Origin: Leptothermofonsia sichuanensis E412
Lineage (GTDB): Bacteria > Cyanobacteriota > Cyanobacteriia > Leptolyngbyales > Leptolyngbyaceae
Direction of reading: 5' to 3'
NCBI RefSeq assembly: GCF_019891175.1
Contig: NZ_CP072600.1
Coordinates: 3,162,001-3,226,000, forward strand
DNA length: 64,000 nucleotides
Shown here: positions 35,748 to 45,534 of the stretch, piece after piece
How the letters are laid out: each line of letters begins with the position of its first letter
Numbering within the stretch: position 1 is the stretch's first letter
Notes under the pieces: generated by a model
What the model saw: only the letters and a program-made list of their open reading frames with translations
The model's database searches: none
What the model was told of the DNA's origin: nothing
Position numbers and translations under genes: made by a program

Positions 35748-36965
35748 ATGTTGACTAAATTCAAACAAGTCCTGGTTTTGGGTCTGGTTCAGGGCAGGCA
35801 GCCAGATGTCAGGGAGCCAGACGGCAGGGAGCTTGGGGTTGCCTGCCACCAGAACCCCATTTGCCAGGACGCTGACGGCCTTACGAGAGCAGCGAAACAT
35901 GGGTTTAAGCCGTGGTGGGGTGGGTTACTGGTGTTGATCCTGGTTAAAGGGTGCATACTTGCCCCGTTGACCGCTACGGCACAACAAATCCGCCAGGCCA
36001 CAATCCGTGAAATTTTGGATGGTAAGCAGGTTTTCATCCAGGATCGGCAGGCCCAGGAAAACGATGTCAGCACAGAGGGACAGCTCGTGCGCACGATCGC
36101 CGCCCGCGCCGGATTACTGTTTGACGTGGATGCCGGCATTCGACTGGGGCAAAACTCGTCGCTGACCGTTGGCAGTGAATGCATCCAACTGATTCAGGGA
36201 CAGGTTATGGTTGCGGGTACGGTGGGACGCAATGGCTGTGTCGGGACCCTGGAAGTTCGCTCTCTGAGTACGGTCTATATTATGCAACTGGATGCTCAGA
36301 ACCAGGCACTGGTGGTTGTTCTGGAAGGTAGTGTGGAGGTTTTCAGTACGCAGAATCCGGATGTCAAGGTAACCGTTGGGGCGGGGCAGGGAGTCACCAC
36401 AGCGGCGGATGGCACTCTGGCAACAACAGCGACCGGAGATGTGGCGGTCAATCAACTGAGTCAATCCCAGCTTGAAACTATTGCCGCTCCTCTGGTGGAG
36501 GGGTTTCAGGTGCCCCTGCCCAACCTGGAACGGGTTGCGTTTTTGCAACAGCGTAACCGGGGATTTAGACCCACCTTCCTGCAAGATGCGCTGCTGGGTA
36601 GAGAGGGAAGCTTTGAATATTTTGATGGACAGAGGGGACAGTCCAGCGCTTCCATTCGGATTCTTCAATCTACAACTGGGACCTTTATCCGGGATGGGGA
36701 AACCAGCGGAGTCTTTATCCCGGATGATAGCCCGGCGGCAGTGGTTCCCATTTCCGTAGATTTTGACGCGAATACGATCAGCATTGGCGGCACGGAGGGT
36801 ATTGCCAATTCAGTGGGCTTAAGTGGGAATGGTGCTTCAGGTACTGTTGTTCTGAAAAATGGTCAGGTGATTCGGGTGGAAGTGTTTGATGTCGGAAAGA
36901 AGGAACCTGGCATCGGAGTGCCATTTCGGGGCAAACTGATTAACGGCACAATTCGCGATCGCTGA
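35748..36965 (+). CDS. FecR-domain protein
   Basis: 405 residues from ATG 35748, preferred over GTG 35721 because a GGGGGG ribosome-binding stretch precedes it. A hydrophobic segment near residues 60-77 (LLVLILVKGCILAPLTATA) exports or anchors it. The FecR domain follows (VRTIAARAGLLFDVDAGIRL, NSSLTVGSECIQLIQGQVMV, VVVLEGSVEVFS). FecR domains sense or transduce signals across membranes, classically for iron. The C-terminal half has no family I know. It lies just after the porin on the same strand, so porin and FecR protein may work together at the envelope. Confidence 0.8.
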   Translation: MLTKFKQVLVLGLVQGRQPDVREPDGRELGVACHQNPICQDADGLTRAAKHGFKPWWGGLLVLILVKGCILAPLTATAQQIRQATIREILDGKQVFIQDRQAQENDVSTEGQLVRTIAARAGLLFDVDAGIRLGQNSSLTVGSECIQLIQGQVMVAGTVGRNGCVGTLEVRSLSTVYIMQLDAQNQALVVVLEGSVEVFSTQNPDVKVTVGAGQGVTTAADGTLATTATGDVAVNQLSQSQLETIAAPLVEGFQVPLPNLERVAFLQQRNRGFRPTFLQDALLGREGSFEYFDGQRGQSSASIRILQSTTGTFIRDGETSGVFIPDDSPAAVVPISVDFDANTISIGGTEGIANSVGLSGNGASGTVVLKNGQVIRVEVFDVGKKEPGIGVPFRGKLINGTIRDR

Positions 36966-37010
36966 TGGTAGCCGGGGAGAACATCAACCCTTCCCCCTGT
37001 ACTCCCAGGA

Positions 37011-39281
37011 TCAGGGTAAACAGCGACGGACGTGATAGGTAGGGAAGGTGCCATAGTGTTTTGCCCAGGGCATCTGTCCAGCGTAGTCACAGGTAAAGCT
37101 TTTCAGCCCTTCAGAAGCGGCAATGGCAGCAAAAGCCTGACTGGCATAGACCTTGCCGGGAGGGGTGATCGGTTCAATTCGGGCGGCGTGGTTGACATGG
37201 GTACCAATGTAGTTCACCTGTCCGGTAATGGGATCGACGTTGCGATCAACGGGTCCGGCATGGAGGGCAATCCGGAGGTTCAGTTCAGCCGGTAGTCCGT
37301 GGCTGGACCAGTCCACACTTTGCACCAGGTCACAGAGATCAAGGGCAAACTTCCCTGCCTGCCCCACGGTCTGAAAGACAAAGAACAGCGCATCCCCCCA
37401 GGTATTCTTCAGCAAGACCTGGTAAGCTGGCTGGCTGGCCAGATCGGCGATCGCCTTCAGGAAGTGCTGCGCAAACAGTAGATACTGGTTCTCTGTCAAT
37501 TGGCTGTACTGCACAACATCCGCAAATAACAGCGCCCGAATCTGGCGCTCTACCCCTATGGCCTGAGCTGGGACTGGTGCTGGTTGAGGTGGCAGGGGCA
37601 TCTGGCGGCTGGCTTCAGGATTGACTGTGGGAAGTGCCAGTGAGGACTGACGCAGTAAGGAGGTCAGATCAATCACCTCAATATGCTCCGTCCACTGCTT
37701 CCAGAGCAGGACCGTACTGGCCGTTCCCGCCTGTCCATCTCCGGGTTTCCCATCCCAGACAGTCAGGGGCACAAGATCGGTACCCAGTTGATCCGCCCGC
37801 ATCTTTGCCAGTCCATGCAGCAGCCGATTGGAGTATTCGTACACCACATCGCCTGCCTCAAACTTCTGGCTGGAGGCAACAATGACCTCTGTCGCCTGCT
37901 GCAAGAGTTGATCAAACCGCGCCTGCCAGTTGCCCTCTGGGGCAAAGTTAACCGATTCCTGGAGAAACTGTTCCCGGTTATAAGGCAACACAATATGCAG
38001 TTCGCCCTTCAGTTCCCGAATTGCCTCCAGGAATAGAATGTCGGCACCACAGGCAGCGGAAGCATAGCCCAGCCGGGCATCCAATTGGCGCAGGCGATCG
38101 CAAATTGCCCCATAGACGGCTGGTTCTAAGGCTGGCGGAAACCGGGGTTGGGGGCGGGCAGGGTGATCAATCATATGCCCACAAAAGACGACCACGCGGG
38201 GAATTTGAAACCATTGTTGTACCTGTCTGGCATCAATATCCAGATGATTGACCAGTAGCATGGCGTTGCGGCGGCTGGAACTGAGATCGCCAAATCGCCC
38301 CTGCCCCGCTGCCCCGGCCCGCCTGTAGAAGTCTTCCGCCTCTGACCAGGCTTGCAGAATCAGGGCAGCTTCTCCCAGGGTGGCCAGCAACCAGTAATTA
38401 TCGCCCTGGGAACCCGTCTGCAAGTCCTGAAGGCAGCGCTGCCGCACCTCCTGGGCGATCGCCCGTGCCTGCTCTACCTGCCCCCGCACCATTGCCAGCG
38501 TTGCCGCATTGATTCCCGTCCAGACACTACCACTCCGTTGATAAGCCTGCTGGTAGCGTTCTGCCGCCAGGTGCAACTGGCGATCGCGGATCTCCGGGTC
38601 TGTCGCCTGTAGCCACAGGTCTTTGTGGGTGCGCGCCAGCAGTCCCAGGGTTTCTTCGTCCTGTTGACCAGACTGCACCAGCTTGAGCAGCAGGGAATTG
38701 GCCGCCACAGTTGCGCCGCTGCGTGCCAGAGCCAGAGCTAACTGCTGTTGCAGCCGTAAATCGTTAGACCAGTACTTTAACCCTTCCGCCAGAACATCGT
38801 AGGCCATCAACGGTTCCCCCAACTGCAAGATGGATTTGCCCAATGCCTGGTAAATTTCGGGGGTCTGGAGTTGCAGGCGGAAGGTTTTCTGGCGCAGTTG
38901 TAGCAGTGTGGCCAGGGTCAGATCAGAGGAGGCACTCAGCGCTTGCAGAATGGAACCGTACTCAGGCTCATTTCCGGCAGGAACATTAACCTCGACATTT
39001 CCTGCATCTAACCGATAGCCCAGTGCCAGCAGTGTCTTCAGGGTTTCTTGAAGGATCAGGCAGCGGCTCTGTTTGCTGGCCTCTGGCAGTTCATCAAACG
39101 GCACCAGATCCGGATCGGTCCGTCCAGACTGATCATAGCGGATGCCCCAGCCCCAGCCCTGTTCCAGATGCTGTTGCGCCCAAAAATCGTGGATGCTTCT
39201 GGCAAGCAGTTCAGCCAGCTTCAGGTGCTCTGCTGTTAGAGTAATGGCGGTGGTGTTGATTGGCTCTGGCTTGTAGGTCAA
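37011..39281 (-). CDS. RyR / helical-repeat / SLOG-like / class III cyclase protein
   Basis: 756 residues. Residues 17-90 match the ryanodine-receptor RyR domain (LARSIHDFWAQQHLEQGWGW, DPDLVPFDELPE, ETLKTLLALGY). Residues 100-355 are TPR-like helices. Residues 360-545 resemble a SLOG-type nucleotide-binding fold (RVVVFCGHMID, AACGADILFLEAI, LHIVLPYNREQF). Residues 580-745 are a class III nucleotide cyclase with both metal Asp (D588 in LLFADVVQYS, D630 in NTWGDALFF) and the transition-state pair N697/R701 in VNHAARIE. The base-specifying positions appear to be N626 and N690 rather than Lys/Asp or Glu/Cys, so the product is unclear. Cytosolic. Convergent with the FecR gene, 45 bases apart. Confidence 0.8.
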   Translation of the reverse strand: MTYKPEPINTTAITLTAEHLKLAELLARSIHDFWAQQHLEQGWGWGIRYDQSGRTDPDLVPFDELPEASKQSRCLILQETLKTLLALGYRLDAGNVEVNVPAGNEPEYGSILQALSASSDLTLATLLQLRQKTFRLQLQTPEIYQALGKSILQLGEPLMAYDVLAEGLKYWSNDLRLQQQLALALARSGATVAANSLLLKLVQSGQQDEETLGLLARTHKDLWLQATDPEIRDRQLHLAAERYQQAYQRSGSVWTGINAATLAMVRGQVEQARAIAQEVRQRCLQDLQTGSQGDNYWLLATLGEAALILQAWSEAEDFYRRAGAAGQGRFGDLSSSRRNAMLLVNHLDIDARQVQQWFQIPRVVVFCGHMIDHPARPQPRFPPALEPAVYGAICDRLRQLDARLGYASAACGADILFLEAIRELKGELHIVLPYNREQFLQESVNFAPEGNWQARFDQLLQQATEVIVASSQKFEAGDVVYEYSNRLLHGLAKMRADQLGTDLVPLTVWDGKPGDGQAGTASTVLLWKQWTEHIEVIDLTSLLRQSSLALPTVNPEASRQMPLPPQPAPVPAQAIGVERQIRALLFADVVQYSQLTENQYLLFAQHFLKAIADLASQPAYQVLLKNTWGDALFFVFQTVGQAGKFALDLCDLVQSVDWSSHGLPAELNLRIALHAGPVDRNVDPITGQVNYIGTHVNHAARIEPITPPGKVYASQAFAAIAASEGLKSFTCDYAGQMPWAKHYGTFPTYHVRRCLP

Positions 39282-39310
39282 ACCCTTTCCCCTGGGCTAA
39301 ACACGGTGGT

Positions 39311-39381
39311 GCTGAAAGCAGTCTGAATTGAACGGCTTCAATTCAGATAACGCTCAATTCATACCAGAATCCGCAACGCCT
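39311..39381. repeat. Dispersed palindromic repeat, copy 2
   Basis: GCTGAAAGCAGTCTGAATTG, then CTTCAATTCA, ACGCTCAATTCATACCAG and GCAACGCCT: the same blocks as 12660-12735. It lies in the spacer between the RyR-cyclase gene and the sigma factor. Confidence 0.65.
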
Positions 39382-39541
39382 GAACGCTGCTGATGAAATC
39401 TTAGCCTCTGAAGTTTAAGCAGTCAGCCTTTGTAACGTGGCTAAATTGCGGACATGGGTGGTCCCCATCCCCAACCTTTCTTCCACTGGTATTTGAGAGC
39501 GTAGCAGAGGTTGCTGACCACAGCAGTTGCCAATCTCTGAC

Positions 39542-40768
39542 TCATCCCAACCAGCTCTTGAGCCGTTCAGCAATCTGGGGGCGGCGCAGTTTTCGCATGG
39601 CCTTGCTTTGAATCTGGCGCACCCGCTCTCGGGAAAGATTGAATAACCCACCCACTTCTTCCAGGGTGCAGGGCTTACTGGACGCTAACCCGTAACGCAG
39701 AGAAATAATATCCTTTTCTCGTTCGGTCAATACATCGCCCAGCACATCCCAAATTTCCTGGCGCAGCATTGTTTCACTCATTTGCGCCTCTGGAGATTGG
39801 GTATCTCCGTCTTCCAGCAGATCCATCAGTTCGGTGTCTTCCCCTTTGCCAACCCGGTGATTGAGCGAGAGAGACTTGCGCCGGACCTGTTGCAAATTGC
39901 GCAACTGGTCGGCAGGAATATCCAGTGCCTGCGCCAGTTCCAGCTCAGTCGGGTTGCGGTTTAACTCCTTCCGCAGATCGCGGTGGGCCTTTTTGAGCTT
40001 GTTCAGTTTTTCCACAATGTGAATCGGCAGCCGGATGGTGCGGGCATCGTTGGCAATCGTGCGGGTAATGCCCTGGCGAATCCACCAGTAGGCATAGGTG
40101 GAAAATTTGTAGCCCTTGTCGGGGTCAAACTTTTCGGTGGCACGGTTTAAACCCAGCGCACCTTCCTGAATCAGATCCAGGAAAGGAACACCCCGGTTCA
40201 GGTAGCGTTTGGCAATCGATACGACCAGGCGTAAATTGGAGCGGATCATTTTCCGTTTGGCGACCCGACTGCGATGGAATTTGTGTTCCAGTTGCCGTTC
40301 GGTCATACCCTGGGCCGCCGCCAGTTCAGCACGGCTGGGAGGACGCCCCAGTTCCTGGGTCAACTTTGCCTGGAGTTCCTCTACTTCCACCAGGTAGCGT
40401 ACACAGCGGGCCAGTTCTACCTCCTCGCTGGGCTGGAGCAATGGGTAGCGGGCCATTTCTTTGAAGAATGCCCCAACCGCATCATCCGAGAGGGTTTTGC
40501 TGTAGCCAGAGGGGCGGGCTGTGGCAATCTGGTCCAGATCACTTATGGATTCGGGTTCCTCTGAAGCATCCTCGTGCTGAAGGGGGTCAGCCGCGATCGC
40601 CTCAATTTCGTCGTCAATGGGTTTTTCCAGATCAGATTCGACGGGTAAATCTCCTGCGATCGCTTTTTTCAGCACATCCATCGCCGTCAGATCAGCCATT
40701 TCAGGCAATGAATCGAATTCAGTTTGGAAGGAGTCTACGGATTTGGAAGGATGAATCTTTTGATGCAT
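39542..40768 (-). CDS. Group 2 sigma-70 family RNA polymerase sigma factor
   Basis: 408 residues from ATG 40768. Region 1.2 (DDAVGAFFKEMARYPLL), regions 2.1-2.4 (NLRLVVSIAKRYLNRGVPFL, GYKFSTYAYWWIRQGITR), region 3 and region 4.2 (TLEEVGGLFNLSRERVRQIQ) are intact. This is a non-essential SigA-like factor for stress or nutrient response; it looks closest to the SigC type, but I am not sure. The frame stays open to 40993, but that extension looks non-native. The start is uncertain: no clear ribosome binding site precedes either this ATG or a later one (MADLTAMDV). Confidence 0.88.
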   Translation of the reverse strand: MHQKIHPSKSVDSFQTEFDSLPEMADLTAMDVLKKAIAGDLPVESDLEKPIDDEIEAIAADPLQHEDASEEPESISDLDQIATARPSGYSKTLSDDAVGAFFKEMARYPLLQPSEEVELARCVRYLVEVEELQAKLTQELGRPPSRAELAAAQGMTERQLEHKFHRSRVAKRKMIRSNLRLVVSIAKRYLNRGVPFLDLIQEGALGLNRATEKFDPDKGYKFSTYAYWWIRQGITRTIANDARTIRLPIHIVEKLNKLKKAHRDLRKELNRNPTELELAQALDIPADQLRNLQQVRRKSLSLNHRVGKGEDTELMDLLEDGDTQSPEAQMSETMLRQEIWDVLGDVLTEREKDIISLRYGLASSKPCTLEEVGGLFNLSRERVRQIQSKAMRKLRRPQIAERLKSWLG

Positions 40769-41581
40769 ATGAATAAAAGATTTAACAGGGGGCTTTGTAT
40801 CACACGAATACAGTAAAGGAATTTCTAAGGGCAGACAGTTCCCATCGCCCGGTTTCGAGAAGGTTCGAGCCGCGAAGGAACCATGGGCCAGAAATCTATC
40901 CAATCCAGATAGGAAAGCGCCAGTCGAACAAGTAAGGATCATCGGGGCTTTCTGATAAGCTACTGGATGTTGAGTTTTAGATTGTTCGCTCAACTACAGA
41001 AGAGGTTAATCGGCTGATGGTTTCTAGAGGGGAAATCCTCGAAAAAGGTGTTTAAGGACTGGATGGTTTCGGACCTGTATTTTCGAACCTAAGCGTCTCC
41101 CTGCCAGCCGCACAATCGGGCGATTACATCCTCACACCTGGGGTGGGAATTTTGTGTGAATTTTTTGTTTCTCTACCCTACCCTACTTTTTTCAAATCTG
41201 GGGAGAACCCCCTGAAACTTTTCTGGTAAGGAAGCAGGATTTCATAACCTGAAACTCACCACAGAGGGCACAGAGAAATTGTTCTGTGTTCTCCGCGTCT
41301 CTGTGGTACAATAGCGGGCTTTTCCGATTGATTTAATCCACGATTCTAAGGATGGAGAATGGAATAACCTGTAAAGCCCACCCCAAAGGCACAAAGGACA
41401 CAAAGTAACCTCCTGGGTTACCTGATGTCTTTGGGGTTTTGTTGAGGTGGTGAGTGGGTGATCAAAAACAGAAACATTCGTTTACTTCCATTGCACAGTA
41501 GTAGACGGCTTTGCTATAAAAGGCTCTCATATCAGTTCGATGGATGCACTCTACCAATGGACAGAAAGCAAGCTGTAAGGA
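40769..41581. other. Spacer between sigma factor and priA
   Basis: About 800 bases, presumably with the sigma-gene leader and promoter. Bases 41238-41348 are a copy of the CACAGAG-type hairpin repeat (see 14779), ending in TTTAATCCACGATTCTAAGG. At 41385-41455 there is a smaller palindrome (GTAACCTCCTGGGTTAC). No gene is seen. Confidence 0.55.
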
Positions 41582-44128
41582 GTGATGCTCAGGATGTCTA
41601 GCCGGTTTGCTGGCGGGTTGTCTCCGGTTCTGGCAGAACCCGGAGGATGCTACGATTTTTCCCCTGCTCAGGGTCTTTGGGTGGATGCATTGGTGGACTG
41701 TCCAGGGGCGCAGGGGTTGTTTACCTATCGGCTGCCCGCACAGATGACCGTGCAGTCGGGGGATATTCTGAGTGTGCCGTTTGGGTCCCAGCAGGTAGGG
41801 GCGATCGCCATTCGCTGCTATCATTCCCCTCCTCCTGAGCTGGACGCTACCCAACTGCGGGATGTGGAAGCTGTGGTCCATCCGGCTTTTTTCTCTTCCC
41901 GCTACTGGGCATTGCTTCAGCGCGTGGCAGATTACTATTGCACGCCCTTCGTTCAGGTGGTACAGGTTGCCCTCCCTCCAGGGTTGCTGTCCCGTTCCCA
42001 GCGGCGGGTGAAACTCAAAGCACCCTTCTCTCCTCCCTTGCCTCCTCCCCTTTCCCCCCCTGCCCAGCAACTCCTCCAGCTCCTGCACACCAGCAAAACC
42101 GGGAGCTATAGCTGGCAACACCTTCAGCGTCAGGTCAGGGGTGCCCACCGAGGACTTCAGGAACTGCTTCAGCGAGGAGTGGTGGAAAGCTACCTGGAAC
42201 CCCCCACCCCACCCCGCCCGAAACAAAAGCAGGCAGTCACGCTTGTCCCCAATGTCACCTCGCCAGACCTGACCCTTCGCCAGCAGGAAATTGTGACCCT
42301 CCTCCGCCGGCAGGGGGGGGAAATGTGGCTGGCTGAGTTGCTTCAGATGTGTCGTACCAGTTCAACGACGGTGCGAACGCTGGCGGCAAAGGGTTACCTG
42401 GTGATCCAGCCCAGGGAAGTGTTGCGTTCAGACAGCGGAGGCGTTCCGGGTGGCGATCGCCCGCAACCACTGACTCCCGCCCAGGCAGAGGCGCTGAGCC
42501 AGATCCAGGCGCTGACCGGGTATCGGCAGGTATTGCTGCACGGCGTGACCGGATCGGGCAAGACAGAGGTTTATTTGCAGGCGATCGCCCCCATTTTGCA
42601 GCGGGGGCAATCTGCCCTGGTCCTGGTACCTGAAATTGGGCTGACTCCCCAGTTAACGGATCGGTTCCGGGCGCGGTTTGGCGATCGGGTTTGCATTTAC
42701 CACAGCGCCCTGTCCGAAGGTGAACGGTACGATACCTGGCGTCAGATGCTCACGGGCGAGTCACAGGTTGTGATTGGCACCCGCTCTGCGATCTTTGCCC
42801 CCCTTCCCCACCTGGGGTTGATGATTCTGGACGAGGAACACGACTCCAGTTTCAAGCAAGACCATCCCGCTCCCTGCTACCACGCCCGCACCGTTGCACA
42901 GTGGCGCTCCGAGTTAGAAGACTGTCCCCTGGTTCTGGGGTCAGCCACCCCCTCACTGGAAAGCTGGACAGCCGTCAGGGGTTGGGGCAGCGCAGGACCG
43001 GGGACCGGGGTTCCGCTCCCTTCCTCTCCCCTCTCCCCTCTCTATCTCTCCCTGCCCCAGCGTGTCCATGCCCGCGCTTTGCCTCCCATTGAAGTGGTGG
43101 ACATGCGGCAGGAGTTACAGGAAAGAAATCGTTCGATCTTCAGCCGATCGCTTCAAGCCGCGCTCAAAACCCTCCAGGAGCGCCAGCAGCAGGGCATTCT
43201 GTTCATTCATCGGCGGGGGCACAGTACCTTTGTTTCCTGCCGCAGTTGTGGGTATGTCGTCACCTGTCCCAACTGTGATGTTTCCCTGGCATACCACCAG
43301 GTCCATGCGGAGGCGATCCCTCAGCTACGCTGTCACTACTGCAACTACGTCCAGTCTGTGCCCAAAACCTGTCCTGCCTGTGAGTCTATCTACTTCAAAC
43401 AGTTTGGCAGTGGCACCCAGCGGGTGGTGCAGGAACTGGAGCAGCTTTTTCCTGCCCTGCGGATGATTCGATTTGATAGCGACACCACCCGCACCAAAGG
43501 ATCCCACCGGGCGCTGCTCACCCGTTTTGCCCAGGGAGAAGCCGATGTGCTGGTAGGTACCCAGATGTTAACGAAAGGCATTGACCTGCCCCAGGTTACC
43601 CTGGTGGGGATTGTGTCCGCCGATGGGTTGCTGCACCTGAGCGACTATCGGGCCAGCGAACGCACCTTTCAAACGTTGACCCAGGTTGCCGGTCGCTGTG
43701 GGCGGGGAGAGGAGGCGGGTCGGGTCATCTTGCAGACCTATTCGCCAGAACATCCGGTGATTCAGGCGGTGCAGCGTCAGGACTACGAAGCCTTTGCCCG
43801 GGCGGAACTGATGCAGCGGGTCAATCTGAACTATCCCCCCTGGGGGCGGCTGATTCTCCTGCGATTCAGCAGTCTTCATCCCGTTGCCGTGCAGAAAGCC
43901 GCCGAACGGGTTGCGACGGCCCTCAATTCCTTACAGAAAATGCGGGTTGAGCGACTGGGTCCAGCCCCGGCCACCATCTTACGAGTTGCCCGACGATACC
44001 GCTGGCAAATTTTGCTGAAGCTACCCGCCAATGTTGAAGTCCCTCTGCCCGACCTGGAAGAGTTGCGTGCCCTCTGCCCCAGTTCTGTAAGTTTGACCGT
44101 AGACGTAGATCCGGTGAATTTATTGTGA
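41582..44128 (+). CDS. priA: Primosomal replication protein N' (PriA helicase)
   Basis: 848-residue superfamily 2 helicase for replication restart. Walker A is HGVTGSGKTEVYL, the DEAH-type box is LMILDEEHDSSF, and the zinc-binding insert shows CRSCGYVVTCPNCD and CHYCN...CPACES. The helicase C-terminal half (GTQMLTKGIDLPQVTLVGI, VAGRCGRGEEAGRVI) is complete. Between ATPSLESW and LPQRVHAR there is a low-complexity insertion (GPGTGVPLPSSPLSPL) encoded by CCTCTCCCCTCTCCCC-type repeats, which the family does not need. Start ATG 41582; MSS at the fifth codon is an alternative. Confidence 0.95.
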   Translation: MMLRMSSRFAGGLSPVLAEPGGCYDFSPAQGLWVDALVDCPGAQGLFTYRLPAQMTVQSGDILSVPFGSQQVGAIAIRCYHSPPPELDATQLRDVEAVVHPAFFSSRYWALLQRVADYYCTPFVQVVQVALPPGLLSRSQRRVKLKAPFSPPLPPPLSPPAQQLLQLLHTSKTGSYSWQHLQRQVRGAHRGLQELLQRGVVESYLEPPTPPRPKQKQAVTLVPNVTSPDLTLRQQEIVTLLRRQGGEMWLAELLQMCRTSSTTVRTLAAKGYLVIQPREVLRSDSGGVPGGDRPQPLTPAQAEALSQIQALTGYRQVLLHGVTGSGKTEVYLQAIAPILQRGQSALVLVPEIGLTPQLTDRFRARFGDRVCIYHSALSEGERYDTWRQMLTGESQVVIGTRSAIFAPLPHLGLMILDEEHDSSFKQDHPAPCYHARTVAQWRSELEDCPLVLGSATPSLESWTAVRGWGSAGPGTGVPLPSSPLSPLYLSLPQRVHARALPPIEVVDMRQELQERNRSIFSRSLQAALKTLQERQQQGILFIHRRGHSTFVSCRSCGYVVTCPNCDVSLAYHQVHAEAIPQLRCHYCNYVQSVPKTCPACESIYFKQFGSGTQRVVQELEQLFPALRMIRFDSDTTRTKGSHRALLTRFAQGEADVLVGTQMLTKGIDLPQVTLVGIVSADGLLHLSDYRASERTFQTLTQVAGRCGRGEEAGRVILQTYSPEHPVIQAVQRQDYEAFARAELMQRVNLNYPPWGRLILLRFSSLHPVAVQKAAERVATALNSLQKMRVERLGPAPATILRVARRYRWQILLKLPANVEVPLPDLEELRALCPSSVSLTVDVDPVNLL

Positions 44129-44194
44129 GCAAAGCATTGTCAGCAAAGTTTTGTCAGCAAAGTCTTGTCAGCAAAGCCCAATTCCCTCGACTTC

Positions 44195-44226
44195 AGACTT
44201 CGGAGGTTTTCAAACCTCCGAAGTCT
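44195..44226. terminator. Palindrome between priA and queA
   Basis: AGACTTCGGAGGTTT (44195-44209) pairs perfectly with AAACCTCCGAAGTCT (44212-44226): 15-bp stem, 2-base loop. It lies between convergent genes and may terminate both. It belongs to the same palindrome family as 23732-23765. Just upstream, AGCAAAGTCTTGTC-like units repeat three times (44126-44176). Confidence 0.7.
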
Positions 44227-44287
44227 AACCCCATCCACTCGGTATCCCACTTTCACTCCTCCCTTCTCATTTCTCCCTTCTCACTCC

Positions 44288-45367
44288 TCACTTCTCACTT
44301 CTCCCTCCTTTTACCTTTGCTTCTGGCAGAATCAGCATGGCGTCGCCAAAGGAGTAAAACCGATAGCCCGCTGCGATCGCGACCTGATACAAATCCAGCA
44401 ATCGTTGACGACCAATCAGGGCGCTAACCAGCATCAACAGACTGGATTTAGGCAAATGGAAGTTGGTGATCAGCCCATCGACCACACGCCATTGATAGCC
44501 TGGATAGATAAACAGATCGGTTTTGCTCCGCAATGGTTGAAGCGTACCACTCTGGGCGGCAGCTTCCAGCGATCGCACGGTGGTCGTTCCGACGGCAATC
44601 ACTCGACCACCCCTGGCTTTGGTTTGCTGGATTTGTTCAACGGTCTGGGCTGAAACGTCCACCCATTCAGCGTGCATCTGGTGGGCTGTAATCTCCTCCA
44701 CTTCCACCGGACGGAAGGTCCCCACACCTACATGCAGTGTCACAAATGCCTGTTGAATGCCCCGCGCCTGTAACTGTTGCAACAACTCTGGGGTGAAGTG
44801 CAGCCCAGCCGTTGGAGCAGCCACTGCCCCAGCATGTTCAGCATAGACCGTCTGATACTGATCTGGTTGGGCCGGGGGGCGGGTAATGTAGGGCGGCAAC
44901 GGTATCTGCCCCAATTGCTCAATCATGGCCTCCAGAGATGCCCCCGCGGGCACGTCAAATTGCAGAATACGCCCCCCCGTCTCTGGATCGGTAGCCTGCA
45001 CAGTGGCTCTGAGCACCGTCGGCTCCCCAAACCAGATTTGTGCCCCCGTCCTCAGTCGCCGTCCGGGTTTGACCAGGGCTAACCAGCGGTGGGTTTCCGG
45101 TTGGGGTTCCAGCAGTAAAATTTCGACCCGCAACCCACTGGGTTTTCGCCCATAGAGCCGGGCTGGAATTACACGGGTGTTGTTAAGCACCAGTAAATCC
45201 CCTGGGTTCAGCAAATTGGGGAGATCCCGAAAAATTGCATGGCCATGCTGCGCCAGGTCTTTAACGACCAGCAGGCGAGAACTGCCCCGGGGTACTGCCG
45301 GAGTCTGCGCAATTTGCTCAGGGGGCAGCGTGTAATCGTAGGCAGAGAGTAACTGATCCATTTCCAT
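44288..45367 (-). CDS. queA: S-adenosylmethionine:tRNA ribosyltransferase-isomerase
   Basis: Makes epoxyqueuosine in tRNA anticodons, using the ribosyl part of SAM. About 359 residues with family motifs [58 protein letters not shown] and [19 protein letters not shown] 45367 is preferred; GTG 45376 and ATG 45361 are alternatives. Convergent with priA. Confidence 0.95.
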   Translation of the reverse strand: MEMDQLLSAYDYTLPPEQIAQTPAVPRGSSRLLVVKDLAQHGHAIFRDLPNLLNPGDLLVLNNTRVIPARLYGRKPSGLRVEILLLEPQPETHRWLALVKPGRRLRTGAQIWFGEPTVLRATVQATDPETGGRILQFDVPAGASLEAMIEQLGQIPLPPYITRPPAQPDQYQTVYAEHAGAVAAPTAGLHFTPELLQQLQARGIQQAFVTLHVGVGTFRPVEVEEITAHQMHAEWVDVSAQTVEQIQQTKARGGRVIAVGTTTVRSLEAAAQSGTLQPLRSKTDLFIYPGYQWRVVDGLITNFHLPKSSLLMLVSALIGRQRLLDLYQVAIAAGYRFYSFGDAMLILPEAKVKGGRSEK

Positions 45368-45534
45368 AGGAATCACAGATCTGGATTCTAGAGTCTAAAG
45401 TCGTGCAGATACATGGCCAGGCAAAGATTTGGGGGAAAACCCTCAATCAGAACGGGGGCTTTTCCCCTGTTAGAGAGCCGGAAGTTAGTGAACCATAGAG
45501 ATGTAAGCCCTCATCGGGGGTTAAAAGGCTCATT

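Noticed and set aside
40769-40993. N-terminal extension of the sigma factor
   Set aside because: The extra 75 residues are not sigma-like and lack a ribosome binding site; a later ATG is more likely, though the exact one is uncertain.
41000-41150. Possible small RNA upstream of priA
   Set aside because: Some short stems can be drawn, but no known RNA family or terminator was recognised, so it cannot be supported.
41462-42226. 254-residue frame antisense to the start of priA
   Set aside because: Mostly inside priA; the part outside has no ribosome binding site or homology.
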